A stretch of 64,000 nucleotides of DNA from Saccharopolyspora shandongensis (GCF_900106995.1 NZ_FNOK01000005.1:186001-250000); one strand, 5' to 3'; numbered from the stretch's first letter, positions 18,714 through 27,155 are shown. A program made the numbers and translations. Notes: a model not told the origin generated them from the sequence alone.

Positions 18714-19595
18714 GTGGTGACGGCCGGCCAATGCGAAGGTGAGTCCGGAATGTCCGCAGACAGCCCGGACCCGCCTTCGCGTCCTTCCCGGGCCGGACGC
18801 GATCTCCGTGCCGCCATCGGCGTCGGGGTAGTGCTCGGTGCCGCGATCATCCTTTCGCTGCTGATGGTGCGGTTCGTATTCATCGGCATCGTCGCCGCCG
18901 CGGTGGCGGTGTCCACCGTCGAGCTGGCGAACGCGCTCAAGCGCGGTGCCGACATCCGCATCTCGCTGATCCCCGTCCTGGTGGGCGGTCAGGCGATGTT
19001 GTGGCTGTCCTGGCCGTTCGGCCTGCGCGGGACGCTGGTGGCGTTCGTCATCACCGTGCTGGCATGCCTGGCGTGGCGGTTCCGGCACGGCGTCGACGGC
19101 TACGTGCGGGACGTGACCGCATCGGTGTTCACCGCGGCCTACGTGCCGTTGTTCGCCGCGTTCGCGGCGATGCTGGTGCGGCCGGAGGACGGTGCCTTCC
19201 GGGCGCTGTGCTTCATGATCGGCGTCGTCGCCTCGGACACCGGCGGCTACGCGTTCGGCGTGCTGTTCGGCAAGCACCCGATGGCGCCGAGCATCAGCCC
19301 GAAGAAGTCCTGGGAGGGCTTCGGCGGGTCGATGCTGGTCGGCGTGGTGGCCGGGGTCCTCTCGGTGACCCTGATGCTCGACGGCCAGTGGTGGCAGGGC
19401 GCGCTGTTCGGCGCGGCGCTGGTGTGCACCGCGACGCTGGGCGACCTGATGGAGTCGCTGATCAAGCGCGACCTCGGCATCAAGGACATGGGCAATCTGC
19501 TGCCCGGACACGGCGGCCTGATGGACCGGATGGATTCCCTGCTGCCGTCGGCCGCGGCCGCCTGGATGATGCTCTTCTGGCTCATCCCGGGCTGA
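18714..19595 (+). CDS. cdsA: Phosphatidate cytidylyltransferase
   Basis: This integral-membrane enzyme makes CDP-diacylglycerol from phosphatidate and CTP. It has 293 residues from the GTG directly behind frr; an in-frame ATG at 18750 is an alternative. Multiple transmembrane helices are evident. The signature region includes VASDTGGYAFGVLFGKHPMA, SPKKSWEGFGGS and the CDS motif in GDLMESLIKRDLGIKDMG plus LPGHGGLMDRMDS. It ends the conserved cluster; a dispersed repeat follows. Confidence 0.96.
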   Translation: MVTAGQCEGESGMSADSPDPPSRPSRAGRDLRAAIGVGVVLGAAIILSLLMVRFVFIGIVAAAVAVSTVELANALKRGADIRISLIPVLVGGQAMLWLSWPFGLRGTLVAFVITVLACLAWRFRHGVDGYVRDVTASVFTAAYVPLFAAFAAMLVRPEDGAFRALCFMIGVVASDTGGYAFGVLFGKHPMAPSISPKKSWEGFGGSMLVGVVAGVLSVTLMLDGQWWQGALFGAALVCTATLGDLMESLIKRDLGIKDMGNLLPGHGGLMDRMDSLLPSAAAAWMMLFWLIPG

Positions 19596-19634
19596 GGAAC
19601 CCGCTGCCCGGCTCGGGGGTGCGCGATTTCCATC

Positions 19635-19749
19635 GAGGTTTTTCCAACCTCGTTTTGCGTGGCGGTGCGGGTGGCGGAACTTCAGAGGCTTCCTGGTCTG
19701 TGGGTGCCCCTCCTGATGTATGTCCGATACACGGCGGAGGGGCCGTCCT
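19635..19749 (+). repeat. Dispersed intergenic repeat, copy 1 (truncated at its 3' side)
   Basis: These 115 bases match copy 2 at 40843-40956 with only three differences (one T indel and two substitutions). The copy starts with the small hairpin GAGGTT-TTTCC-AACCTC. The main hairpin is CCCCTCC (19707-19713) with GGAGGGG (19736-19742), enclosing an inner GTAT/ATAC stem. Similarity stops after CCGTCCT, 20 bases before the methyltransferase start. The second hairpin seen in copies 2 and 3 is absent here. Confidence 0.9.
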
Positions 19750-19769
19750 GCGTCGGAGAGAGGACAGCG

Positions 19770-20501
19770 ATGCGAACCTGGCGGAAGCCGGCGCGGCCGC
19801 AGGTGACGCCGAGCCCGAACATCTGGCACTGGCCCGAGCTCTTCGAACTGGAGAACCACGCGCAGGATTCCACCGGCGCGTTGTGGCAGGAGCTGCGAGA
19901 GCGCTGCGACTGGGCCGGGCTGGACGTCGTCGACATCGGCTGCGGCGACGGCTTCCACCTGCCGCTGTTCGCTGCCGCGGCCAGGACGGTCATCGGCATC
20001 GAGCCGCACCCGCCGCTGGCCGAGCGGGCCCGTGCCCGGATGGCGGGCACCCCGGGCGTGGACGTCCGCATCGCGCCCGCCCAGCAGTTGCCGCTCGCCG
20101 ACGCCAGCGTCGACCTGGTGCACGCCCGCACGGCGTACTTCTTCGGTCCCGGCTGCGAACCGGGCCTGGCCGAGGCGGAGCGGGTGCTCCGCCCGGGCGG
20201 GATGATCGCGATCGTCGACCTGGACGCGTCGAGCTCGCCGTACGGGGACTGGATGCGGGCGGACGCGCCGCAGGTCGATCCGGCTGCGATCGAGTCGTTC
20301 TTCCAGCGCCACGGCTTCGACAGCGCCTCCGTGGACACGCTGTGGCGCTTCGACGACCGGGAAACCCTCGAGAAGGTGCTGGGCATCGAGTTCTCCGCGA
20401 AGGTCGCCGCCCGTGCGGCCCGTGAGGTGGCCGACCGCACGGTTCCGGTCGGCTATCGCGTCCGGACCCGCCGCAAGCCGGCCGGCCTGCTGCGCGCCTG
20501 A
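19770..20501 (+). CDS. Class I SAM-dependent methyltransferase
   Basis: The ATG at 19770 is chosen for GGAGAGAGG just upstream; 243 residues. Motif I is VVDIGCGDGFHLPLF and the acidic residue that binds the ribose is in VIGIEPHPPL. Post-I motifs are APAQQLPLADASVDLVHAR and RVLRPGGMIAIVDLD. It belongs to the Methyltransf_11 type used on many small molecules; the substrate cannot be told. The ribosome-binding site lies about 10 bases beyond the end of repeat copy 1, so the repeat occupies its promoter region. Confidence 0.88.
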   Translation: MRTWRKPARPQVTPSPNIWHWPELFELENHAQDSTGALWQELRERCDWAGLDVVDIGCGDGFHLPLFAAAARTVIGIEPHPPLAERARARMAGTPGVDVRIAPAQQLPLADASVDLVHARTAYFFGPGCEPGLAEAERVLRPGGMIAIVDLDASSSPYGDWMRADAPQVDPAAIESFFQRHGFDSASVDTLWRFDDRETLEKVLGIEFSAKVAARAAREVADRTVPVGYRVRTRRKPAGLLRA

Positions 20502-20528
20502 GCGATGTAATGGTTGAAGTGGACTAGT

Positions 20529-20542
20529 CCCTGACGTCAGGG
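20529..20542. promoter_or_regulatory. Perfect 14-base palindrome, MerR-like operator candidate
   Basis: CCCTGACGTCAGGG is a perfect dyad ending eight bases before the ATG of the small CxCG gene. Dyads with a CTGACGTCAG core are, as I recall, typical for actinobacterial MerR-family regulators. No MerR gene is in this window. Confidence 0.45.
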
Positions 20543-20550
20543 TGAGACCC

Positions 20551-20727
20551 ATGCCTGCTACCAGCACGAACGGGGTCTGTCCCGGAGACCGCGAGCGGTG
20601 GGCGGTGCTGTCCCGGCACCGGACGTCACAGGGCGAGGTCACCTACCGGATGTGCTTCTGCGGCCGGATCGGCGTTTTCCTCGACGGCCGAGAGGTGCGC
20701 CCGCCGACGAGATCTCCGGCGAGGTGA
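20551..20727 (+). CDS. Small CxCG-motif protein
   Basis: This 58-residue protein starts at ATG (an in-frame GTG nine bases upstream is possible). Its core is RWAVLSRHRTSQGEVTYRMC followed by FCG. Small actinobacterial proteins with this 'LSRH.TS.G..TY..C.CG' pattern exist, but I know no function. The two close Cys residues could help bind a metal as a dimer. The CGNR gene begins four bases after its stop, so the two form one unit. Confidence 0.6.
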   Translation: MPATSTNGVCPGDRERWAVLSRHRTSQGEVTYRMCFCGRIGVFLDGREVRPPTRSPAR

Positions 20728-20730
20728 CCG

Positions 20731-21261
20731 ATGCGCTTCAACGACTACGGTGGCGAAGCGGCCTGCCTGGCGGCCGATCTCGTCAACGCGGTCGGTCCGC
20801 TTACCGCCGAAGCGCTGGAACCGGTCCTGTCCGCGCGCGGTGTCGCGGGCGGTGCGCTGGACTCCGAGCAGGTCCGCGACTTGGCGCTCTGGCGCGGTCG
20901 GCTCGGCCGCTGCTTCGATCCGCAGGACCTGGAGCAGCGGTGCGGCGAGATCAACCAGTTGCTTGCCGAGACCGCGAGCCAGCCGTACATCTCGCTGCAC
21001 GACGGGCACCCGCACCTGCACTACAGCGCGCCGGGGGCGGACCGCGCGGCCCACATCCGTGCGGTCACGGCCGCCGGGCTCGCCTACGTGGTCTGCTTCG
21101 CAGGGGCGGATCGCCTCGGCCGGTGTGCGCGCGAGGTCTGCGACCAGGCCTTCGTCGACACTTCCCGGAACGGCCGGCGGGCCTACTGCTCCCTGCGCTG
21201 CGCGAACAACGACGCGGTGGCCCGCCACCGGGCCAGAGTCGCGGGCCGGGACGGCATCTGA
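20731..21261 (+). CDS. CGNR zinc-finger / ABATE-domain putative transcriptional regulator
   Basis: This 176-residue protein has an N-terminal helical domain beginning RFNDYGGEAACLAADLVNAV, matching the ABATE (stress-induced) type. A C-terminal zinc finger follows: RCAREVCDQAFVDTSRNGRR and YCSLRCANNDAVARHRAR. The finger holds Cys-x4-Cys and Cys-x3-Cys, with the usual CGNR variant written CANN here. GAGGTGACCG precedes the ATG. Such proteins are presumed DNA-binding; the targets are unknown. Confidence 0.85.
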   Translation: MRFNDYGGEAACLAADLVNAVGPLTAEALEPVLSARGVAGGALDSEQVRDLALWRGRLGRCFDPQDLEQRCGEINQLLAETASQPYISLHDGHPHLHYSAPGADRAAHIRAVTAAGLAYVVCFAGADRLGRCAREVCDQAFVDTSRNGRRAYCSLRCANNDAVARHRARVAGRDGI

Positions 21262-21269
21262 GCCGGAGC

Positions 21270-21922
21270 TCAGCTCCGCTCGGGCAGGTGAGCAGCGGTG
21301 ATCTCGGATTCGACGGCCCAGCCGAGGGTGCGGTAGAGGGCCAGGCCCTCCACGGTGGCCACGAGCACCGACCGGGTGGCCCCGCTTTACGCAGCCACGA
21401 CGCCCAGCGATCGCATCACCCCGAGTCCGCGCCGACGGTGCTCGGCGTGCGTAGCTCGATGACTGCCGCCTCCCCGGCGATGGCGACGCGCCCGCTAGCC
21501 GCCACCGTTCCGTCCTCGGCGAGCACCGCCACGTCGTGGACGTCGCCGTCAGAGGTGATCGCGGCCGACTACCCCGGCTCGATCGCTCCGGCATCGTCGC
21601 TGCTCAGCGCCGCGCTCATCAGGTACTCCGGTGCCTCGACCCGCCAGGCCGCGCTCAGCGCCGACACCACCTCGGCCCGATCGCCGCAGACCTTCAGCCA
21701 GGTGCCGGGCGCGGTCAGCGTCGCGGCTCGGCGACCGGTCGAGGCAGGGCCGTTGAGCACGAACCGAACGCGGTGTCCCGGCGCGCCGACGTCGATCCGG
21801 TATCCGTCGTGCTCGGCGACCGGGCTCGGTGTCGCGCGGCAAAGCGCCCAACCGCGCTCCCAGTCCTGAACAAGCCCGTGCTTCGATCTCACGCCGCTGA
21901 TCGTGTCAGCGCGGGCGGACAT
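21270..21922 (-). pseudogene. Decayed GNAT-family acetyltransferase gene
   Basis: Read on the minus strand, 21922 down to 21572 encodes LVQDWERGWALCRATPSP...SLSA-like GNAT N-terminal sequence ending at EPG then TAG. The same frame continues through DVAVLAEDGTVAASGRVAIAG and IELRTPSTVGAD before TGA. The acetyl-CoA-binding RGLGVMRSL resumes in another frame, followed by TAA. Then comes the family C-terminus (SVLVATVEGLALYRTLGW) up to a stop at 21270. Two in-frame stops plus one frameshift make this a non-functional remnant, probably of an acetyltransferase related to antibiotic or amine modification. Confidence 0.75.
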
Positions 21923-21932
21923 TTCCGGTGGC

Positions 21933-23102
21933 TCAGGGTGCCGTGATGCGCAGGTACAGCGTCGCGAGCGCGGCGACCGCGGCCGCCGCCGTGAAGATCG
22001 GGGCCGGGCCGAAGGCCAGCAGCGCGCCGCCGAGGAGGGTGCCCGCGCCGATGCCGAGGTAGATCGCCGACGCGTTCAGCGACACCACGATCGCCGCCTC
22101 TTGCGGCGCCGCGTCGATGAGCCGGGTTTGCTGCGGCGGCGTTTGGGTCCAGGTGCTCGCGCCCCAGGCGAACACCAGGATGGCGACCGCGACCTGCGGC
22201 GTGGTGCCGGTCCAGGCGAACCACGCCAGCAGTGCCAGCGCGAGCGTCATGCTCAGGTAACCGCAGGTCAGGACCCGGATCGGGCCCCAGTTGTCGGTCG
22301 CGTAGCCGGACAGGAGATTGCCCAGCACCGCCCCGAGCCCGTACAGGAACAGCATCAGCATGGTCGAGTTCTCCGGGACCCCGACGGCGTTCAGCGCGGG
22401 AACGCTGTAGGCGTAGACGGTGTAGCTGGCTCCCATGCCGAGCACCGTCAGCGGCAGGACCGCCATGACGCTGCGGCGGCGCAGCAGCGCGAGCCGGTCG
22501 CGCAGCGGGATGCGGGCGCTCCCCGCCAGGGCGGGCATGATCAGGTAGACGCCGACGCCGACGAGCAGGCACAGCGCGGCGACCAGACCCAGCGCGGCGC
22601 GCCAGCCGAACCACTCGCCGGCCAGATCGCCGAGCGGAACGCCCAGCGCCGTGGCCACGGTGAGGCCGCCGACGACCACGGCCAGCGCCCGGCCGCGGAA
22701 CTCAACAGGCACCAGCGCCGCGCTGACCGCGCCCGCGCTGGGCGTGTACGCGGCGGCACCGGCCGCCGCGAGCACCCGGCTGACGATCAGCACCGCCAGG
22801 TTCGGGGCGAGCGCGGAGCCGATGTTGGCGATCCCGAGCAGGACGAGGGCGGCCACCAGCAGGGCCCGGCGCGGGATCCGGGCGGTCGCGGTCGCCAGGA
22901 CCGGGGCGAGGACGGCGTAGGCCACCGCGAACGTGGTCACCGATTGCCCGGCTGCGGCCGTGGTCACCTCCAGCGAGTCCGCCATGGCCGGGAGGAATCC
23001 GGCGACGATGAAGGCGTCGGTGCCGACCGCGAAGGTTCCCAGCGCCAGCACCAGGGTGGCCGTCAGGCCTCGGCTCCGCGTCGGATTCGGGATATTTGAC
23101 AT
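21933..23102 (-). CDS. MFS transporter (drug-exporter type)
   Basis: The ATG at 23102 gives 389 residues with about 12 transmembrane helices. Features include LGTFAVGTDAFIVAGFLPAM at the first helix, SRVLAAAGAAAYTPSAGAV around helix 4-5, and FRGRALAVVVGGLTVATALG. These resemble the DHA1 (AraJ/Cmx) exporters. The start codon lies inside ACCTGGATGTC, a half-site of the operator of the Rrf2 gene upstream, so the Rrf2 regulator probably controls it. The frame is open far upstream but holds no MFS sequence there. Confidence 0.88.
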   Translation of the reverse strand: MSNIPNPTRSRGLTATLVLALGTFAVGTDAFIVAGFLPAMADSLEVTTAAAGQSVTTFAVAYAVLAPVLATATARIPRRALLVAALVLLGIANIGSALAPNLAVLIVSRVLAAAGAAAYTPSAGAVSAALVPVEFRGRALAVVVGGLTVATALGVPLGDLAGEWFGWRAALGLVAALCLLVGVGVYLIMPALAGSARIPLRDRLALLRRRSVMAVLPLTVLGMGASYTVYAYSVPALNAVGVPENSTMLMLFLYGLGAVLGNLLSGYATDNWGPIRVLTCGYLSMTLALALLAWFAWTGTTPQVAVAILVFAWGASTWTQTPPQQTRLIDAAPQEAAIVVSLNASAIYLGIGAGTLLGGALLAFGPAPIFTAAAAVAALATLYLRITAP

Positions 23103-23152
23103 CCAGGTTCTCCAGCTGAAGAGGCCCTGCTGAGCAGGCGGTTCGGAAGAAG

Positions 23153-23623
23153 TCAGTCCGTGGCGTGCCAGCGCCGTACTCGGTCGGCGGCGCGGGGCGG
23201 GGCGGTGTCCATCAGGTCGGCGATGGTCTGCGAGGCCAGTTCGCGGCGCCAGGCCAGCTCGGCCCGGCGCATGGCGGCGTCGATGCCGCAGCGCTTGCGG
23301 AACTCGCCGGCCGGGGTGCCCGTCCCGGCTCCGCGCTGCCGGATCTCGGCGCAGCGGAACGCGTCCTCGGGGCCTTCGATGGCGGCGACGACGTCCATCA
23401 GCGTGATCTTCGCCGGCGGCCTGGCCAGCCGGAAACCGCCGCGCGCCCCCGGTGTGGAGGTGAGGATCTCGGCCCGGACCAGCGCTTGCAGGCGCTTGTT
23501 CAGGTATGCCGGGGGCAGGTCGAACTGGGCGGCGAGCCGGGCCGCCGGCACGGGTTCGTCGCCCAGCCACGCCAGCGTGAGGCAGCAGTGCAGGCCCCAC
23601 TCGACCCCTTCGCCCATCCGCAT
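23153..23623 (-). CDS. Rrf2-family transcriptional regulator
   Basis: This 156-residue protein has an N-terminal winged helix: EWGLHCCLTLAWLGDE and AARLAAQFDLPPAYLNKRLQ, followed by TPGARGGFRLARPPAKITLM, the Rrf2 wing. Only two Cys residues follow (FRCAEI and RKRCG) rather than the three spaced as in IscR/NsrR, so an Fe-S cluster is doubtful. The start codon is embedded in a perfect inverted repeat, which suggests a leaderless, autoregulated transcript. The MFS exporter lies directly downstream. Confidence 0.87.
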   Translation of the reverse strand: MRMGEGVEWGLHCCLTLAWLGDEPVPAARLAAQFDLPPAYLNKRLQALVRAEILTSTPGARGGFRLARPPAKITLMDVVAAIEGPEDAFRCAEIRQRGAGTGTPAGEFRKRCGIDAAMRRAELAWRRELASQTIADLMDTAPPRAADRVRRWHATD

Positions 23624-23648
23624 ACCTGGATGCTAGACATCCAGGTAT
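23622..23648. promoter_or_regulatory. Operator-like inverted repeat at the Rrf2 gene start
   Basis: ATACCTGGATG and CATCCAGGTAT form a perfect 11-base inverted repeat with a CTAGA spacer. It overlaps the Rrf2 start codon. The 11-mer ACCTGGATGTC recurs on the minus strand at the MFS start codon (about 23096-23106). Both facts point to autorepression and co-regulation of the exporter. Confidence 0.7.
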
Positions 23649-23716
23649 GCCGATGCGCGGCTGGGCTCGCCTGGGTGGGAGGCGCGGTTCCTGCCAGGGC
23701 ATTCAGGCGCCGCGGA

Positions 23717-24481
23717 TCATTCCCCGGTGCGCTGGGCGGTGTCGATGATGAAGAACGTGGCTCCGACGACGTCCCGGATCAGGGAGAGCCGGCCGTACGG
23801 GGAATCCGACGGTTCGCGCAGCACCTCGCCGCCCAGCTGGACCGCCTTCGCCGTCGCGTCGTCGGCGTTGCTGTCCGGGTTGACCTGGAAGTACAGCTGC
23901 CAGTGCGCGGGCACGTCCTCGGGCAGCGCCGAGCTGGTCTCGAACCGGCCCACCGTGGGCAGGTCGTCGACGTACCAGACGGTGTAGTCGAAGCCGTCGC
24001 CCGGCTCGCCGATCTGCTCCTGCCGGTAGCCCAGCAGTTCGGCGTAGAACGGATCGGCGGACGAGCCGTCGCGGGTGTGCAGTTCCGCCCAGCAGAGCAT
24101 GCCCGCGTGGTCGCGGCCGAAGGTGCCGTTGGGCGGCGCCTCCCACAGGCCGATCGCCGCGCCGGAGGGATCCTCGGCGACCAGGAACGTCTCGTCGGCG
24201 GGCGTTTCCGTCGGTGGGACCAGCACTTTGCCGCCGAGCGCACGGATCCGTTCCACCGCGCGGCGGGCCGAGCCGCACTCCAGGTACAGCGTCCAGGCCG
24301 TCGGCGCGTCCGTCTCCGGCAGCAGCAGCCCGGCGACCGGTTTGTGCTCCTTCGTCGCGATGTTGTAGTCCGGGCGCTGGATCCAGTGCCAGCCGAACAG
24401 GCCGGCGTAGAAGTCCCGCGCGTTGGCGACGTCGTGGGTGGCCAAGTCCACCCAAGCTGGGGCGCCCACTGCGATGGCCAT
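23717..24481 (-). CDS. Two-domain VOC (glyoxalase/bleomycin-resistance fold) protein
   Basis: The ATG at 24481 has GGAGGAG just before it; 254 residues. It holds two repeated VOC domains. The first begins VGAPAWVDLATHDVANARDF and contains LFGWHW. The second begins GMLCWAELHTRDGSSADPFY and contains LLGYRQEQI. Typical 'PSGAAIGLWE' ends the first repeat. Such proteins are annotated as hydroxylase or glyoxalase-like and can bind antibiotics or metals, but the substrate is unknown. It is separated from the divergent gene by a 276-base region with inverted repeats. Confidence 0.83.
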   Translation of the reverse strand: MAIAVGAPAWVDLATHDVANARDFYAGLFGWHWIQRPDYNIATKEHKPVAGLLLPETDAPTAWTLYLECGSARRAVERIRALGGKVLVPPTETPADETFLVAEDPSGAAIGLWEAPPNGTFGRDHAGMLCWAELHTRDGSSADPFYAELLGYRQEQIGEPGDGFDYTVWYVDDLPTVGRFETSSALPEDVPAHWQLYFQVNPDSNADDATAKAVQLGGEVLREPSDSPYGRLSLIRDVVGATFFIIDTAQRTGE

Positions 24482-24574
24482 CGCTCCTCCTCCGAAACGC
24501 ACTCCGACACGAGGTGAATCAAGGGGGTATCCCCAGGGTGACCGAGGTTTCGATCCGGAAAACACGCGTGGCGG

Positions 24575-24655
24575 ATCAAGGGCGTACGGCCGCGTGGGGG
24601 CGTTACTGTTCGGTGCCTTTTCCGCAATGGGAACGCCCCCGAATGACGCCTTGAT
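24575..24655. repeat. Nested inverted repeats between the VOC gene and a membrane-protein gene
   Basis: An outer pair ATCAAGGGCGT (24575-24585) and ACGCCTTGAT (24646-24655) pairs with one bulged G. It encloses GGGGGCGTT (24596-24604) and AACGCCCCC (24632-24640), which pair perfectly. It could fold as a long hairpin in the divergent promoter region of the two genes. Confidence 0.5.
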
Positions 24656-24757
24656 ACTGGACGGCCCGCGTGATCGACTGTTAGCGGTCACTCAGTGTGC
24701 GTATCTGCATGCCGAGCAACCCGATCGAAGCACGCACCAGGGGTTACAGGAGCAGCC

Positions 24758-25243
24758 ATGGCCAACCGCGCGGCGAAGCCGGTGACCGCGGGCTTGAGTC
24801 GGCTTGCTCAGCTGGACCGCCACGAGCGGGCCCGCATCATCCGGCAGCTGTGCCACCAGTACCCGGCGTTCCGGTCGATGCTGAGGCAGGTCACGATCGC
24901 CCGCGGGATCGCCTTCGTCTCCGGGCTGCTGCTCGCCCTCGCGGTGATGTTCCTGGCCCAGGGAGCATCGGTGTGGTGGGTATCCGGTCTCGTGTTCACC
25001 GGCCTCGCCGGGTTCTGCTACGTCGCCGTGACGCTCACCGACAGCCGGTTCGACCTGCTGCTCGCGGTGCTGGGCGCGCACCGCACCGACGAGTTGCACG
25101 GGCGGCTGGTGACCGAGCAGGTCTACGGCGACGACCCGCCGTCGGATCCGCTGGAGTGGCCGGCGTCGCGCGTGGTCGCGTCCCGCACGGTCGCCTCCCG
25201 GCTCACCGACGCGGCGGGTTCACCGGTGCACGCTGATCGATAG
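24758..25243 (+). CDS. Small two-helix membrane protein of unknown function
   Basis: The ATG at 24758 follows ACAGGAG; 161 residues. A basic N-terminus with LAQLDRHERARIIRQLCHQY leads into two adjacent transmembrane helices (IAFVSGLLLALAVMFLA and VSGLVFTGLAGFCYVAVTL). The C-terminal third is hydrophilic. I do not recognise the family. It overlaps the convergent DtxR-type gene by 24 bases at the 3' ends. Confidence 0.7.
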   Translation: MANRAAKPVTAGLSRLAQLDRHERARIIRQLCHQYPAFRSMLRQVTIARGIAFVSGLLLALAVMFLAQGASVWWVSGLVFTGLAGFCYVAVTLTDSRFDLLLAVLGAHRTDELHGRLVTEQVYGDDPPSDPLEWPASRVVASRTVASRLTDAAGSPVHADR

Positions 25244-25906
25244 CGCGGCCGCGATCTCGTCGCCCACGAAGTGGGTTTCGTCCGCCGGCGGCTCGCCGAC
25301 GCGCACCACCAGCGGCCCGCCGAAGGGCTTGCGCTCCACGACCTCGATCCGCGAGCCCAGCGTCATGCCGTGATCGGTCAGGTAGCGCAGCAGTTCCGAA
25401 TCCGTGTCCCAGACCCGCGCGATGGTGCCGATCGTGCCCGGCTCGACCTGGTCCAGCAGCAGCGTCGCGGGCTTCTCGACGGTGCCCTCCGCGGTCGGGA
25501 TCGGGTCGCCGTGCGGGTCGTGGGTGGGGTTGCCGAGCTTGGCGGCGATGTGCGCGACCAGCTCGTCGGACACCGCGTGCTCCAGCGCGTCGGCCTCCCG
25601 GTGCACCTCGTCCCAGCTGTAGTCGAGCTCCTCGACCAGGAACAGCTCGATCAGCCGGTGCCTGCGCAGCACGTCGAAGGCCAGCCGGCGGCCCTCCGGG
25701 GTCAGCTCGACGCTGCGGTACCGGACGTGCGTGACCAGGCCGAGCTGCGCCAGCTTGTTGATCATTCCGGAGACCGATGACGGGCTCAGGCCCAGCCGCT
25801 GGGTCAAGGTGGCGTTCGTGACGGGCACACCCCGTTCGCATAGCCCGTAGATCGCCCGGAGGTAGTCCTCGACGGACGACGAGGGGCGCTCGGCCATACT
25901 CGTCAT
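25220..25906 (-). CDS. DtxR/MntR-family metal-dependent repressor
   Basis: 228 residues from the ATG at 25906. The N-terminal winged helix is [20 protein letters not shown] and [20 protein letters not shown]. The dimerisation and metal domain keeps His and Glu ([14 protein letters not shown]) and the [16 protein letters not shown] segment. The DtxR ligand Cys102 is Asp here (ADALEH against ACRWEH), as in manganese-type members. A C-terminal SH3-like FeoA domain is present. I therefore expect manganese- or iron-responsive repression; the regulon is not visible in this window. Confidence 0.85.
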   Translation of the reverse strand: MTSMAERPSSSVEDYLRAIYGLCERGVPVTNATLTQRLGLSPSSVSGMINKLAQLGLVTHVRYRSVELTPEGRRLAFDVLRRHRLIELFLVEELDYSWDEVHREADALEHAVSDELVAHIAAKLGNPTHDPHGDPIPTAEGTVEKPATLLLDQVEPGTIGTIARVWDTDSELLRYLTDHGMTLGSRIEVVERKPFGGPLVVRVGEPPADETHFVGDEIAAALSISVHR

Positions 25907-26042
25907 ACTTGCACGATACGGGCGCAACCCGGTCGGTGGACGCACCCACCACCCGCGTGGACGCTGTGCGGCGGCCGGAGCCGCGCCTCGTCCGGTGGTC
26001 GCCGTCAAGGTCGTTCCGGGGCATGGGACACTGGTCGGCGCT

Positions 26043-27155
26043 ATGTCTGCGACTTCCCTTCCGCTCGTCTTCGACGCCCCGCGCCGTGGCATGCCGCCGC
26101 GGCACCTCGCCGATCTCTCCGCCGACGAACGGCGCGCCGCGGTGACCGAGCTGGGGGAGAAACCGTTCCGCGCCAAGCAGCTCGCGCACCACTACTTCGG
26201 CCGGCTCAACGCCGACGTGGAGTCGATGACCGACATCCCGGCGGCCAGCCGCGCGAAGCTCGCCGAACACCTGCTGCCGCCGCTGCTCAGCCCGGTCCGC
26301 CACCTGAACACCGACGACGGCACCACCCGCAAGACGCTCTGGCGCGCGCACGACGGCACGCTGCTGGAAAGCGTGCTGATGCGCTACCCGGACCGCGCCA
26401 CGGTGTGCATCTCCAGCCAGGCGGGCTGCGGGATGGCCTGCCCGTTCTGCGCCACCGGCCAGGGCGGGCTGCAGCGCAACCTGTCGACCGCGGAGATCGT
26501 CGACCAGGTGCGCTCGGCCGCGGCCGCGATGCGCGACGGCGAGGTCATGGGCGGGCCCGGCCGGCTGTCGAACGTCGTGTTCATGGGCATGGGCGAGCCG
26601 CTGGCCAACTACCGGCGCGTGATCAACGCGGTGCACCGGATCTGCGACCCGGCCCCGGACGGGCTGGGCCTCTCGCAGCGGTCGGTCACCGTGTCGACGG
26701 TCGGCCTGGTGCCCGCGATCAAGAAGATGACCGCGGAGAACCTGCACGTCACGCTGGCGGTGTCGCTGCACACCCCGGACGACGAGCTGCGCGACACGCT
26801 GGTGCCGGTGAACAACCGCTGGAAGGTCGCCGAGGTGCTGGAGGCGGCTCGCGGCTACGCCGACCACACCGGGCGCCGGGTGTCGATCGAGTACGCGCTG
26901 ATCCGCGACATCAACGACCAGCCGTGGCGCGCGGACCTGCTCGGCAAGCTGCTGCACCGGCACCTCGGGCAGTTCGCGCACGTCAACCTGATCCCGCTGA
27001 ACCCGACGCCGGGCAGCAAGTGGGACGCGAGCCCGAAGCCGGTGGAGCGGGAGTTCGTCCGCCGGGTCCGCGAAGCGGGCGTGTCCTGCACGGTCCGGGA
27101 CACCCGGGGCCAGGAGATCGCGGCGGCCTGCGGCCAACTCGCGGCCGAGGAATGA
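26043..27155 (+). CDS. rlmN: Dual-specificity 23S rRNA/tRNA (adenine-C2)-methyltransferase RlmN
   Basis: This radical-SAM enzyme methylates A2503 of 23S rRNA and A37 of some tRNAs. 370 residues from the ATG at 26043. The cluster motif CxxxCxxC is in [17 protein letters not shown]. Other RlmN marks are [43 protein letters not shown] and [12 protein letters not shown]. The second methyl-carrying Cys is in [11 protein letters not shown] near the C-terminus. In related genomes this gene lies close to dxr; here about 15 kb of accessory DNA separates them. Confidence 0.96.
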   Translation: MSATSLPLVFDAPRRGMPPRHLADLSADERRAAVTELGEKPFRAKQLAHHYFGRLNADVESMTDIPAASRAKLAEHLLPPLLSPVRHLNTDDGTTRKTLWRAHDGTLLESVLMRYPDRATVCISSQAGCGMACPFCATGQGGLQRNLSTAEIVDQVRSAAAAMRDGEVMGGPGRLSNVVFMGMGEPLANYRRVINAVHRICDPAPDGLGLSQRSVTVSTVGLVPAIKKMTAENLHVTLAVSLHTPDDELRDTLVPVNNRWKVAEVLEAARGYADHTGRRVSIEYALIRDINDQPWRADLLGKLLHRHLGQFAHVNLIPLNPTPGSKWDASPKPVEREFVRRVREAGVSCTVRDTRGQEIAAACGQLAAEE

